Origin: an uncultured bacterium | GTDB taxonomy: Bacteria; Bacillota_I; Bacilli_A; RF39; UBA660 | Length of the DNA stretch: 64,000 bases | Assembly: GCA_946560065.1 (NCBI GenBank) | Contig: CAMNUE010000012.1 | Location: 1-64,000, forward strand | Direction of reading: 5' to 3' | Shown: positions 17,399 to 25,975 of the stretch, piece after piece | Layout of the letters: every line of letters begins with the position of its first letter | Position numbering within the stretch: the first letter of the stretch is position 1 | The notes under the pieces: generated by a model | The model's database searches: none | Told to the model about the DNA's origin: nothing | Seen by the model: the letters and a program-made list of their open reading frames with translations, nothing else | Translations under genes and position numbers: made by a program

Positions 17399-18298
17399 AT
17401 GAAAGTAGTTTGTGTAGGACATTCAACATACGATACAACTTTGCCAATGGATACATACCCAACAGAAAATGTAAAGTATCGTATCGGAAAACATATTGAA
17501 TGTGGAGGAGGACCAGCTTCTAACGGAGCTTATCTTTTAGCAAAATGGGGGTTAGATGTAGCAATAGCATCTGTAATTGGAAAAGATTATTATGGAGATA
17601 GAATCATTGATGATTTTACAAAAATAGGAGCAGATACTAAATATTTGGAACAAAGAGAAGACCATTATACTTCAAGTAGTTTTATAATTGCAAATATGAG
17701 TAATGGTTCCAGAACAATAATAACATCTAAAAAAAATCCAGTTAGAAAACTAGCATCCGAAGTAGATGAAAAAGCAGATTTAATCTTAATAGATGGAGAA
17801 CATCCCGAAACTGCTTACGAGGTTTTAGAAAAAAATCCTAATGCAGTAAGTGTGTTAGACGCAGGTAGGTTAAATGAAGACACAAAATTCCTAGGTAAGA
17901 AAGTCAGTTATGTGGTATGCTCTAAAGACTTTGCAGAAGAGTTCAGTCAACTAAAAATAACAAATCCATTAAACATAAAGACATTAATAGAAATATATGA
18001 ATCATTAAAAGCATACTTTAATACTAATATTATAATAACACTAGAAGCATCTGGAAGCTTTACAAAAATCGACGACAATTATGAAGTTATTCCAAGCGTC
18101 AAAGTAAAAGCCATAGACTCAACAGGAGCAGGGGATATATTTCATGGTGCATTCACATATTTTATTGGAAAACAATATCCACTAAGGGAAGCAATAAGGT
18201 TAGCCTCAATTACTGGTGCAATATCAGTAACTAGAATTGGCTCTAGATATTCAATTCCAGATTTAGCAGAGGTTCTAGATTATGATCTCGTTATATAA
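17399..18298 (+). CDS. PfkB/ribokinase-family carbohydrate kinase
   Basis: The protein would phosphorylate a sugar or nucleoside using ATP. Motif 1 is GGGPASNGAYLLAKWG (about residue 36) and motif 2 is DSTGAGDIFHGAF (about 240), including the catalytic Asp of GAGD. The substrate cannot be told. I place the start at ATG 17399 because the ribosome site AGAGAAGG (17383-17390) overlaps the alternative GTG at 17390. The gene overlaps the following Smr gene by 17 bases. Confidence 0.88.
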   Translation: MKVVCVGHSTYDTTLPMDTYPTENVKYRIGKHIECGGGPASNGAYLLAKWGLDVAIASVIGKDYYGDRIIDDFTKIGADTKYLEQREDHYTSSSFIIANMSNGSRTIITSKKNPVRKLASEVDEKADLILIDGEHPETAYEVLEKNPNAVSVLDAGRLNEDTKFLGKKVSYVVCSKDFAEEFSQLKITNPLNIKTLIEIYESLKAYFNTNIIITLEASGSFTKIDDNYEVIPSVKVKAIDSTGAGDIFHGAFTYFIGKQYPLREAIRLASITGAISVTRIGSRYSIPDLAEVLDYDLVI

Positions 18299-18548
18299 CA
18301 ATTTACCCACTTTAGATCTTCATGGCCTAGATAGAGATTATGCTAGAATATTAATTAATGATTTTGTAAAAGATAACTACATTATCAAAAATAAAAAAGT
18401 AGTAATAGTACATGGAAATGGTTCTGGAATAATCAAAAAAACAACTCAAGAGACATTAAAAAAGAATAAACTAGTTGCTAACTACAAAATAGACAATTTT
18501 AATAGTGGAATGACTGTTGTAGATTTAAAGGAAAAGGTTGACAAATAA
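18282..18548 (+). CDS. Stand-alone Smr-domain protein
   Basis: This 88-residue protein is only a small MutS-related (Smr) domain, with LDLHGLDRDYARILI at the start and VVIVHGNGSGIIKKTT in the centre. Such domains are nucleases or nucleic-acid-binding modules. It overlaps the end of the PfkB kinase gene by 17 bases, implying coupled translation. A link between the two functions is not evident. Confidence 0.82.
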   Translation: MISLYNNLPTLDLHGLDRDYARILINDFVKDNYIIKNKKVVIVHGNGSGIIKKTTQETLKKNKLVANYKIDNFNSGMTVVDLKEKVDK

Positions 18549-18599
18549 GCATGTGAGTGTTAGAATAAGCAATACATGTGACGGAAGGGGAGTTCAAAT

Positions 18600-20168
18600 A
18601 TGTACACAGAAGAATATGAAAGCAAAGGGTTTCCTTTCAAGGATTTAGTATTAAAATTAGTTCTTGTAGTAATTTTTATATTTCTATTAGTATGGTTACT
18701 ACCAAAATTTATATCACCAACTATAAATACAAAAGAATGTAATTCTAAAACGTGTGATGTAAGTGGAATAGATGCCTTAACATCACAAATATTTATGGAT
18801 AACTTAGAAAGAATGAAAGAAGCCGCTATTTCGTACTATACAGACGAAAGATTGCCAAAAGAAGTAGGGGATTCTGACACAATGACATTAAGTGACATGA
18901 TTGGTAAAAAATTACTTGTTGCCTTAATCGATAAAAACAACAAAGTGTGTGATCTTGAAAAAAGTTACGTAAAAATAACAAAATTAGATGATGAGTATGT
19001 CTTAAAAGTAAATCTAAAAGACAGCGAAAAGGAAGATTACATATTAGTTCACTTAGGCTGTTACACATATTGCGATTCATACATTTGTGAAAAGCAGGAA
19101 ACTAATGTACCAATCAAGGGTGCTAAGCCATCAGCATCAAAGCCAACACCAACAGTACCAATCAAAGGTGGAAATCCATCGCCAAGTAATCCTGATGATA
19201 AACCAAGTGGTAAGCCAAGTGATAAACCATCGGATGACCCGTCACCAAGCGATAAACCAACAGATAGCCCATCACCAAAACCAAGTGATAAGCCTTCTGA
19301 TAAACCAACAGATAGTCCATCACCAAAGCCACCAAAGGATCCAAAATACATATATGAATATAAAAAGACTACAAATGCCTCTTTCTCAAACTGGACAGCA
19401 TGGAGTGCTTGGGGAAAAACAAATTGTGGAACTCAAGAAATCAATTGTAATGACCAAAGTACATCATGCCTAAAGAAATTACAAATGTTAAAGAGAAAAG
19501 AGAAAATAGGAACATATCAAAAGACTTATGCAAAGACTAGAAACGTTGTGAAGCAAACAGGCTCTTATACACAAAAGTCATGTTCAAAATATAATTATGT
19601 AGAAATTAATAAAACATTATATGCAACAACAACTACAACAACATACACACAAACAAATACAATTACATCAACAACAAGACATTCAACTGGTGGTTGGACA
19701 TATAATGGTCGAGGAAGTTATAGTAATCCACCAAGAGATTCCGCATCAACTCACTATAAATTTGCTGGTGCAGATTACAGTTACTGTAGTGATACTTGTA
19801 CAACTTTACCAAACTATTATTATGATTCATATACATACTCTGGAGGGTTAACTAGTGTTAGCAGTACAACTACTCCTGGAAATATTTCTAGTTCATCATC
19901 ATCTTCAACAACTTCTACAACAACAACTACAGGTCAAGCAAGTTGTGGAGAATATGTATATAAAACAATTCCAATTTATGGAACAATTACAATCACAGAG
20001 AAAGCAACAAGAACCGAACCATTATATGGAACAGTATGCTATCAAAGTACAAAAACAAGAAAATTAATAAGTTCTGGTTCTACCAAAACAAAGTGGAGTG
20101 AATATGGAGATAAATCACTATTATCAAACGGATGGTATTACACAGGCAGAAAGAAATTAAAAAAATAA
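18600..20168 (+). CDS. Anchored surface protein with Pro/Ser repeats and Thr/Ser-rich region
   Basis: Residues 1-18 are cytosolic and about 19-40 form a membrane anchor. A domain of about 150 residues follows (LERMKEAAISYYTDERLP, LGCYTYC) that resembles type IV pilin-like minor proteins of gut Bacilli. Next is a stalk of Asp-Lys-Pro-Ser units (about 195-247). The outer part opens with WTAWSAWGKTNCGTQ, a thrombospondin-1-like WSxWGxC pattern. It contains cysteine pairs and a near-pure Ser/Thr run (about 420-445), and ends with KWSEYGDKSLLSNGWYY. It precedes another surface gene by 12 bases. Adhesion or matrix contact is inference. Confidence 0.72.
   Translation: MYTEEYESKGFPFKDLVLKLVLVVIFIFLLVWLLPKFISPTINTKECNSKTCDVSGIDALTSQIFMDNLERMKEAAISYYTDERLPKEVGDSDTMTLSDMIGKKLLVALIDKNNKVCDLEKSYVKITKLDDEYVLKVNLKDSEKEDYILVHLGCYTYCDSYICEKQETNVPIKGAKPSASKPTPTVPIKGGNPSPSNPDDKPSGKPSDKPSDDPSPSDKPTDSPSPKPSDKPSDKPTDSPSPKPPKDPKYIYEYKKTTNASFSNWTAWSAWGKTNCGTQEINCNDQSTSCLKKLQMLKRKEKIGTYQKTYAKTRNVVKQTGSYTQKSCSKYNYVEINKTLYATTTTTTYTQTNTITSTTRHSTGGWTYNGRGSYSNPPRDSASTHYKFAGADYSYCSDTCTTLPNYYYDSYTYSGGLTSVSSTTTPGNISSSSSSSTTSTTTTTGQASCGEYVYKTIPIYGTITITEKATRTEPLYGTVCYQSTKTRKLISSGSTKTKWSEYGDKSLLSNGWYYTGRKKLKK
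19186..19338 (+). repeat. Short tandem repeats coding a Pro/Ser/Asp/Lys stalk
   Basis: Variants of a 12-base unit encoding (S/T)DKP or (D)SPSPKP repeat about a dozen times inside the surface protein gene. The antisense ORFs here are artefacts of this repeat. Confidence 0.75.
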
Positions 20169-20180
20169 GGGGGTATTTAA

Positions 20181-22799
20181 ATGAAATCCAAAAAAATAGC
20201 TAATATAGTATTCTATAAATTTAACAACGGAGGAGAAGAATCAAGACAAGCATGTATTTTCTACACTGATGGAACAATTGCTAATGCTACTTATCAGGAA
20301 GGAATTAATGCATGTGAAGAAATTGCAAAAGAATTACACATTACTTCAAAGGATGCATTCCAACAAATGATAAATAAGGAATTAATCCACGTTATGACTG
20401 GAAGTGAATTAGAAAGAAAGTTTAATAGTTTTATCGTAGCAGAATCACAAAATGAAGAAAGTAAGGATGAAGAAATATCTCCTTCCTTTAAAGCTGTAGA
20501 AGGTCTAGGAAATGATGATGAGGAAAACATAAGCGAAGCAGTAGAAGAAGATAGCATGGAGTCATCAAATACATCTGAAAGTCAAGAAGTAGAAGAAGAC
20601 TTTGAAGATGAAGATAGATTAGATGAAGATTTTGTAAATCAATTAGATGAAGAAAATACTAATCAAGAAAGATCATCATCACATGACGAAGATGAAGACG
20701 AAATTGAAGAAGAACATGAGTTAGATGATGAATCAGAAGAAGAAAATGAACAAGATGATGAAGACGAAATTGAAGAAGAAGATGAACTAGATGATGAAGA
20801 TGAAATTGAAGAAGATTTAGATTCAGATATAGAAGACGAAATCGAAGAAGAACTAGAAGAACAGCCTAAGGAAAGAAAAGGAATATTAGGATTTCTCCAT
20901 AAATGTGTAGAAAAACTAAAGAAGAATAAAATTGCCAGAAGAATAGTTCTATGTGTAACAGCTTTAGCGGTTAGTTTAGGAATATATTCATGCGCAGCAA
21001 AAAAGACTAAAGATGGAGAAATGTATAATTCTAATCTTAGTAACAAAACTACTACTGAATCCTTAAAAAACGACACAGTAGATAAAGGAGCAACAGTAGG
21101 AGAAGATGGTGCGTTAATCACTGGAAATAATGATTACTACGACAATTACTCATATGAACAACTTTTAGAAGTAACAGAAAATAAAGTTCAGAAAAGTTCA
21201 ATGAAGAATTTAGGCGATACAATCACTAATTTCAATGGAACATTTGCAGATGCACATGTTGAAAAAGGAAAAGATATTAGAGCAGCATTATCATTTGATG
21301 AATTAGTAGCTCTTCAACATGCATACAATGATTACAGTAAAAATGATATAAAAGCATACTTTAATGGTGCAGAGATTGATGCTGCAGATATGACAAAAGA
21401 TTATAAAACAGCAACATTACAATTAATGGGCGCTCATGTAATTGAAACAAGAGAAAACCCTGTAGATATGAGCAAAATGTTAAATGATAATAAGGCTAAG
21501 GAATTCTATGAAAAATATCACAAAATGTTCTTAGCAGCTAAAGAAGCAACTGGAAAAGATCAATTGGCTAAAGTAAATGAATTACGTGCAGCAATAAGAA
21601 AAGATTTCCCAATAACTCAAGAAGTTAGAACAGAAGGAATCATGCATGCTGATGACTATGCTAGCATTGAATCATACAAATTGTCAGTTGTTCCAATGAT
21701 TGCAGCATCAGAAATGATGTTCCAAAACTTAGAAACTGACAACACACTAAATGACTCTGAGATAGATTTCTTAAATGATATTGGTTTATGTAATTATGCT
21801 CAAGATAAATTCGAAAAAATTCAAACAATAACTTTAGCTGCTGAAGAAGATAATACAAATCCTCTATATGAGCAGTATAGAGATTCAATTATCGGTATGA
21901 TGAAAGATAAAAATCAATATGTTACGACTGATGAACATAGAGATTTATCAAAACTAGATGCATTTGATAAAGCAGTAAATTGGCATTTCTATGTAGATTC
22001 TACTGGTATGTTTACAGGTGAAGTATATTACACAACAGAAACGCATACAGAAACAAACACGTGGACAACACAACAGACAACATATAGAGAAGAAACAACA
22101 ACACAAGAAAAAGAAATACCAGCATCAGAAAAGAAAAAAATTGATGATCAAATAGCAAAAGAAAATGAAGCAGCTAAGAAAAAAGGTAAAAAAGAAGCAA
22201 AGAAGAAACAACAAGAAATGCAAGATGAAGCTGATAAAGAAGCAGAGAAAATTAAAGATGAAGTTAAAAAAGATGAAGAAGATTTACAAGATAAAATTGA
22301 GGATGCTAACGATAAGATAGACGAGAACAACAAAGATGATGATAAAAGTAACGATGAGAAGATTAACGAAGATGACTTTGGAGATCATAATGTTGACTTT
22401 GATGACGAACATTCTGATGATCAAGGAAACTTAGATGACTCAGTTGAGAATATAACTACTAATCCAAGTGGAGATCAAACAGGTGAACAACTACCAGATC
22501 CTAACGAGACTGGAGAAAAATTCGATCAACAGCAACCAGCAGATAATAATGAAAATAACAATGATGTTGGAAATGAAAATGGTGCTGGCGACAATAATAA
22601 TAATGATAATAATGATAATCAACAATCAGAAGATATGGGAAGCTATGATAATGGCGCTGGTGCTAATCAAAATATCATAGAATATGAAGAAGATGTAGAA
22701 GAAACTCCAAAATCTAATGAGGAATTAGTTGATGAGTATGTTGAAAACTTAGCGAATAATCAAGCAGAAGAGTCAGAATCTTATGAATATACAAAATAA
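20181..22799 (+). CDS. Large acidic membrane-anchored protein
   Basis: The 872-residue protein opens with a compact ~90-residue cytosolic domain (ANIVFYKFNNGGEESRQAC). A very acidic repeat follows (about 130-235), then a basic patch and one membrane helix (about 255-275, IVLCVTALAVSLGIYSCAA). The extracytoplasmic helical domain spans about 310-620, a Lys/Glu coiled coil about 650-710, and an Asp/Asn/Glu-rich tail ends the protein. AAGGGGG precedes the ATG, 12 bases after the first surface gene. No sortase signal is seen. It might link the cytosol to the envelope; the family is not recognised. Confidence 0.7.
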   Translation: MKSKKIANIVFYKFNNGGEESRQACIFYTDGTIANATYQEGINACEEIAKELHITSKDAFQQMINKELIHVMTGSELERKFNSFIVAESQNEESKDEEISPSFKAVEGLGNDDEENISEAVEEDSMESSNTSESQEVEEDFEDEDRLDEDFVNQLDEENTNQERSSSHDEDEDEIEEEHELDDESEEENEQDDEDEIEEEDELDDEDEIEEDLDSDIEDEIEEELEEQPKERKGILGFLHKCVEKLKKNKIARRIVLCVTALAVSLGIYSCAAKKTKDGEMYNSNLSNKTTTESLKNDTVDKGATVGEDGALITGNNDYYDNYSYEQLLEVTENKVQKSSMKNLGDTITNFNGTFADAHVEKGKDIRAALSFDELVALQHAYNDYSKNDIKAYFNGAEIDAADMTKDYKTATLQLMGAHVIETRENPVDMSKMLNDNKAKEFYEKYHKMFLAAKEATGKDQLAKVNELRAAIRKDFPITQEVRTEGIMHADDYASIESYKLSVVPMIAASEMMFQNLETDNTLNDSEIDFLNDIGLCNYAQDKFEKIQTITLAAEEDNTNPLYEQYRDSIIGMMKDKNQYVTTDEHRDLSKLDAFDKAVNWHFYVDSTGMFTGEVYYTTETHTETNTWTTQQTTYREETTTQEKEIPASEKKKIDDQIAKENEAAKKKGKKEAKKKQQEMQDEADKEAEKIKDEVKKDEEDLQDKIEDANDKIDENNKDDDKSNDEKINEDDFGDHNVDFDDEHSDDQGNLDDSVENITTNPSGDQTGEQLPDPNETGEKFDQQQPADNNENNNDVGNENGAGDNNNNDNNDNQQSEDMGSYDNGAGANQNIIEYEEDVEETPKSNEELVDEYVENLANNQAEESESYEYTK
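20690..20850 (+). repeat. Acidic low-complexity repeat (GAA/GAT codons)
   Basis: Units encoding DEIEEE(D/H)ELDDE-like peptides recur about four times. The antisense strand gives a spurious Ser-rich ORF. Confidence 0.65.
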
Positions 22800-22806
22800 T
22801 CGTCAG

Positions 22807-22834
22807 GAAAAAGCTAAAATATAGCTTTTTCTTT
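22807..22834 (+). terminator. Rho-independent terminator of the surface-protein operon
   Basis: GAAAAAGCTA (22807-22816) pairs perfectly with TAGCTTTTTC (22822-22831), followed by TTT. Confidence 0.75.
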
Positions 22835-22862
22835 ATTTTATAAAGAAAAATGCATAAAAAAT

Positions 22863-22891
22863 TTGACAATTAGCATAATATATGTTATAAT
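22863..22891 (+). promoter_or_regulatory. Consensus sigma-A promoter
   Basis: TTGACA (22863-22868), 17 bases, TATAAT (22886-22891). Both hexamers and the spacing are perfect. It fixes the start of the following gene downstream of it. Confidence 0.85.
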
Positions 22892-22942
22892 ATGGACACA
22901 TTGAAGGTACAGAAGGGTTCGTACAAAGAGGGGGTTGAATAT

Positions 22943-23362
22943 ATGAAAAATACATATATCTTTGAATACTTAGATGAAAATGATTTTAGAAAGAAAGAAA
23001 GATCAGTAAGAAAATATAATATGTTAGCCTACAAAAAATTAACATTTACTTACTATCCAGAATTACGTAAAGGAACTTTCTTAGGAAAGGTAGTTAGTAA
23101 GAATGATAAAGATAAAACAGTAAGTTATGAATTACAATTACCAACAGATGAATTATTTAAAAAAGTTCATGGTCCAATTATTCTACATTATACTGTTTAT
23201 ACTGAAAAGAATATTATCTTATTAACTAACATCACACCAGAAGGAATTTTAGATGAAGGTCATAGAGCAGAACTTTCAACGTATAAAGGTGTAATGATTT
23301 CTAAAACAAATCCTGAGAAAGATATGTTTAAAATCAATTTGTTAAATACTTTAGGAAAATAG
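22943..23362 (+). CDS. Uncharacterised 139-residue protein, probably highly expressed
   Basis: The product is soluble, basic and beta-rich (KLTFTYYPELRKGTFLGKVV, ILHYTVYTEKNIILL), with no recognised motif. I choose ATG 22943, preceded by AGAGGGGG, because the upstream in-frame ATG at 22892 abuts the -10 box and would not be in the transcript. It has a perfect promoter and its own terminator, and stands just before two tRNA genes. Confidence 0.7.
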   Translation: MKNTYIFEYLDENDFRKKERSVRKYNMLAYKKLTFTYYPELRKGTFLGKVVSKNDKDKTVSYELQLPTDELFKKVHGPIILHYTVYTEKNIILLTNITPEGILDEGHRAELSTYKGVMISKTNPEKDMFKINLLNTLGK

Positions 23363-23385
23363 AAATGAAAAATTCTATTTTTTTT
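23356..23385 (+). terminator. Rho-independent terminator
   Basis: AAAATAGAA (23356-23364) pairs with TTCTATTTT (23373-23381), with a T-run. The stem overlaps the stop codon of the preceding gene. Confidence 0.7.
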
Positions 23386-23435
23386 GTGTTTTCTCTTGCA
23401 TGACTTACGAATTTATGCTATTATTAAATAGCAAC

Positions 23436-23512
23436 GGACCCTTAGCTCAGTTGGTTAGAGCACGCGGCTCATAACCGTGCGGTCATAGGTTCGAGTCCTA
23501 TAGGGTCCACCA
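23436..23512 (+). tRNA. tRNA with CAT anticodon, probably tRNA-Ile2 (lysidine type)
   Basis: This is a 77-base cloverleaf with acceptor GGACCC/GGGTCC, D-loop TAGCTCAGTTGGTTAGAG, anticodon CAT at 23470-23472, T-arm GGTTCGAGTCC and an encoded CCA (23510-23512). The acceptor and the CGGCTCATAACCG anticodon arm resemble Bacillota/Mollicutes tRNA-Ile(CAU), which is modified by TilS, more than elongator tRNA-Met. The Ile/Met choice is recall-based inference; the tRNA itself is certain. Confidence 0.93.
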
Positions 23513-23523
23513 TTTTTACAAAT

Positions 23524-23607
23524 GCGAGTATGGCGGAATTGGCAGACGCGCTAGACTTAGGATCTAGTGTCTTAGACGTGCAGGTTCAACTCCTGTTACT
23601 CGCACCA
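23524..23607 (+). tRNA. tRNA-Leu (TAG)
   Basis: This is an 84-base class II tRNA with acceptor GCGAGTA/TACTCGC, anticodon TAG at 23558-23560, a long variable arm, T-loop GGTTCAACTCC and encoded CCA. It lies 11 bases after the CAT tRNA, so both are probably cotranscribed. Confidence 0.95.
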
Positions 23608-23648
23608 ATGACGAATCTGTTCGAACTATTCGAACTTCAAATATAAAT

Positions 23649-23674
23649 ATCAACTCAATTTGGGTTGATTTTTT
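23649..23674 (+). terminator. Terminator after the tRNA pair
   Basis: ATCAAC (23649-23654) pairs with GTTGAT (23664-23669), with extra inner pairing, and a T-run follows. Confidence 0.6.
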
Positions 23675-23715
23675 CGTTATATGGAAAATTATTCTACCAA
23701 GAAAGAATAGTACTT

Positions 23716-23984
23716 ATGACAAACATTATTAAGCAAAAAATAACTTTTGATGAATCTTTAAAACAAAGATTAGAGTTTATTTACGAGACTTCACATACTA
23801 CTACTTTTGTAAATAGATTTATTTATAAAGGTAATAAAACTAATCTTTCTATGTAGAGCCATACAAGATAATCATTAAAGGCATAATATTTCTTGCTTGT
23901 GATTATCATAATGAGACTTATATTAAGAACTTATCGCAAAAAATTAAAATATTAAATTTAGAAGACTATTTCAAAGAAGTTTAA
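23716..23984 (+). pseudogene. Frameshifted remnant, possibly of a WYL-domain regulator
   Basis: An open stretch from ATG 23716 ends at TAG 23854-23856. The next frame continues without stops from the same point to TAA 23982-23984. Joined by a one-base shift, the product reads ...FIYKGNKTNLSM then VEPYKIIIKGIIFLACDYH, and ends KIKILNLEDYFKEV. The second part resembles the end of a WYL domain (PY-x-I ... G-x4-L-x3-Y ... I-x-L-x4-F). There is no ribosome site and no N-terminal HTH, so it is a decayed fragment. The WYL call is tentative. Confidence 0.4.
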
Positions 23985-24026
23985 CTTGGTAATAACTGAC
24001 TTTTTAAGAAAACGATAAAGACAAAG

Positions 24027-24068
24027 AAAAAGATGACATAAAGCTTCAAATGACTAATTCATCTTTTT
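24027..24068. terminator. Hairpin between decayed genes, usable in both directions
   Basis: AAAAAGATGA (24027-24036) pairs with TCATCTTTTT (24059-24068). The loop contains AAGCTT. T-runs can be read on either strand. Confidence 0.5.
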
Positions 24069-24076
24069 ATTATCAA

Positions 24077-25489
24077 TTAAGAATAAAGTTTAATTTTCTT
24101 TACAGAGTAATTGTTATTAGATTGGTATAATAAATACATATATTTTTCGTCAAAGGAAACTTTGCGAATATTATCAAATTTTTCTGTGTTTTTATTTAAT
24201 TTATTATAAACCACAACTGATCCAAGATTATCTGTTTCACTGTAATATTTCACATTATCAGTGTTTTCCGTAAATATTAATTTATTGTTTATATTATAAA
24301 TATATTCTGGTTGCTTTTCTATATCACTAATTACCAATTCAAAAGCACTTTTTTTCCATATCAAAAGAATATATTTTTTTATCAGAATAAAAATAATTAT
24401 CTGTATTATTACCACTGCTAATTCTTTTAATATCATTTAAACTGTTGCTTAATTCTTTTTCAATAGATTTATTATCAATATCTAATTTATAAATAATATC
24501 ATTTTGTTTAAAATAAATATAATTACTATTAACGGCAATAAATTCAATTTTTGGAAATTTATACCTATCATATTCAGTAAATTCATATATAATTTGATTA
24601 TTTTTATAAATAGAAGGGAATTTTGAATAATAATCTTCTAAATAATATATATTGCCTCCGTCATAATCAAAAAAGTATTTATCACCTGCCATACTATATT
24701 TAGTCTTAATTTCAGAAATAGTCTTATTATTTTTTATATCAATTTTTTTGAATACAGAATATTCATCTTCAGCTACAGCATTATCTAAAAACGAATAAAC
24801 CATACCATTATTTAATGTCTTAGCAAGATATATGTCATTTGTTCCCAAACTCTTAATTTCACCTGTTTTTAAATTTATTTTTTTATTTTCACTATAATAT
24901 GTTGTATAGTAATAGGCTTCATCATTATACACAAAGTAAAAAGTTGCATATCTTAGTTCATCGGTTTCAGCTATTTTTTTATTATTTGTACCATCTAAAT
25001 TCATTACGAATAATTTATCATATAATTTAGTAAAACTACTATTGTGTTCTAACTTATAATAATAGATTTTATCTTTATAAATAAAATAATATGTTGTATT
25101 GTCGTAGAACTCATAACTTGGTGGCTCATTTAAAACTTCTGCTAAGTTTTTGCTATCGTAATTATGTTTTTTTATCGAGAAAGATGCTATAAATAATAAT
25201 GCAACAGCAACGATTAAAACTAATTTAAATATCTTTTTTTATTTGAATATAATTTTGTATAAAATTTTCCTATAAGTTTAATTATGCCATAAATAATCCA
25301 TATTGCTGCTACAATCACCACAGTGTAAAGCAAGCAAACAATGCCTCCAAAGAAACTAAAGATGTTTAACAATGGTCCGAAGAACTCTGTGCTATCCATA
25401 GTAAATGATGTGATAATATAAAAAACTCCTATACCACATCCCAAAATAGTGACTATAATTGATAAAACTGTACATAATTTCTTTAGCAT
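24077..25489 (-). pseudogene. Membrane-anchored beta-propeller-like (DUF5050-like) gene broken at two A7 tracts
   Basis: Three overlapping reading frames give one coherent protein. Piece 1 (25489-25220) holds three membrane segments and runs into an A7 tract at 25234-25240. Piece 2 (from about 25238 to 24339) lacks a start codon at its beginning but opens with another membrane helix (IFKLVLIVAVALLLFIASF), then Tyr-rich strands such as MNLDGTNNKKI. It stops just after a second A7 tract near 24349. Piece 3 (to 24077) completes it with more strands. The first join needs one extra A and the second one fewer, so pieces 1 and 3 share a frame. This is either decay, sequencing error in homopolymers, or slippage. 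The ATG at 25489 has no clear ribosome site. Confidence 0.55.
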
Positions 25490-25519
25490 ATTTTTATTTG
25501 TGATTTAGAATTATCTAGG

Positions 25520-25708
25520 TTAAATATTATTAATGAAAATTATATCTTTTGTTTCAAATGGATTAATATTATCAGTATTTATCAAATTATTATTAATATT
25601 TATTTCTGATGTATTTATTGTATTATTTGTAGAATTAAAATTATTGTTGTTTTGTTCATTAGAATTATTTTGACTAAAATTACTTGAATCTTGATTCAAC
25701 TTTATCAC
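25520..25708 (-). CDS. Small Asn-rich protein (62 residues)
   Basis: A GTG start is preceded by GAGAGG at good spacing. The product is almost all Asn/Ser/Thr/Ile, with a C-terminal NPFETKDIIFI. It is disordered and has no family I recognise. It lies just upstream of the broken propeller gene, in the same frame as its first piece but separated by several stops, and may be the 5' gene of that unit or a remnant. Confidence 0.4.
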   Translation of the reverse strand: MIKLNQDSSNFSQNNSNEQNNNNFNSTNNTINTSEININNNLINTDNINPFETKDIIFINNI

Positions 25709-25975
25709 ACTACCTCTCTATTATTAATTATAACATTTTTTATTTCTTTTTTGTTGAAACAGTCATATTTTAACGATTATTTTTAAAATTCTATATTATG
25801 CTATAATTGTTGAGTGATATTTTTATTATTCATACTTGCAAAAAGTTGTAGATATCTACGACAAATCGTATCATTGGAATTTTGTTCGAAACATTTGTGA
25901 TGAGGAATATATATTTGACAACTTGCAAAGAAGTCTTTTTTATGCTACCATAAGCTCTACATTGGGGGGAGTAGT

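Noticed and set aside
19186..19338. Tandem repeat as CRISPR
   Set aside because: The units are in frame within a gene, with no unique spacers.
19061..19351. Gly/Leu-rich and other antisense ORFs across the surface protein repeats
   Set aside because: They mirror the Pro/Ser repeat on the coding strand and have no ribosome site.
20663..21121. Antisense Ser-rich ORF
   Set aside because: It is the complement of GAA/GAT acidic repeats.
22892..22942. Upstream ATG extending the gene at 22943
   Set aside because: It abuts the -10 box of a perfect promoter, so it would not be in the transcript; AGAGGGGG fits ATG 22943.
23617..23633. GTTCGAA-CTA-TTCGAAC as a second LexA box or att site
   Set aside because: The half-sites point the wrong way for GAAC-N4-GTTC, and no second copy was found in the window.
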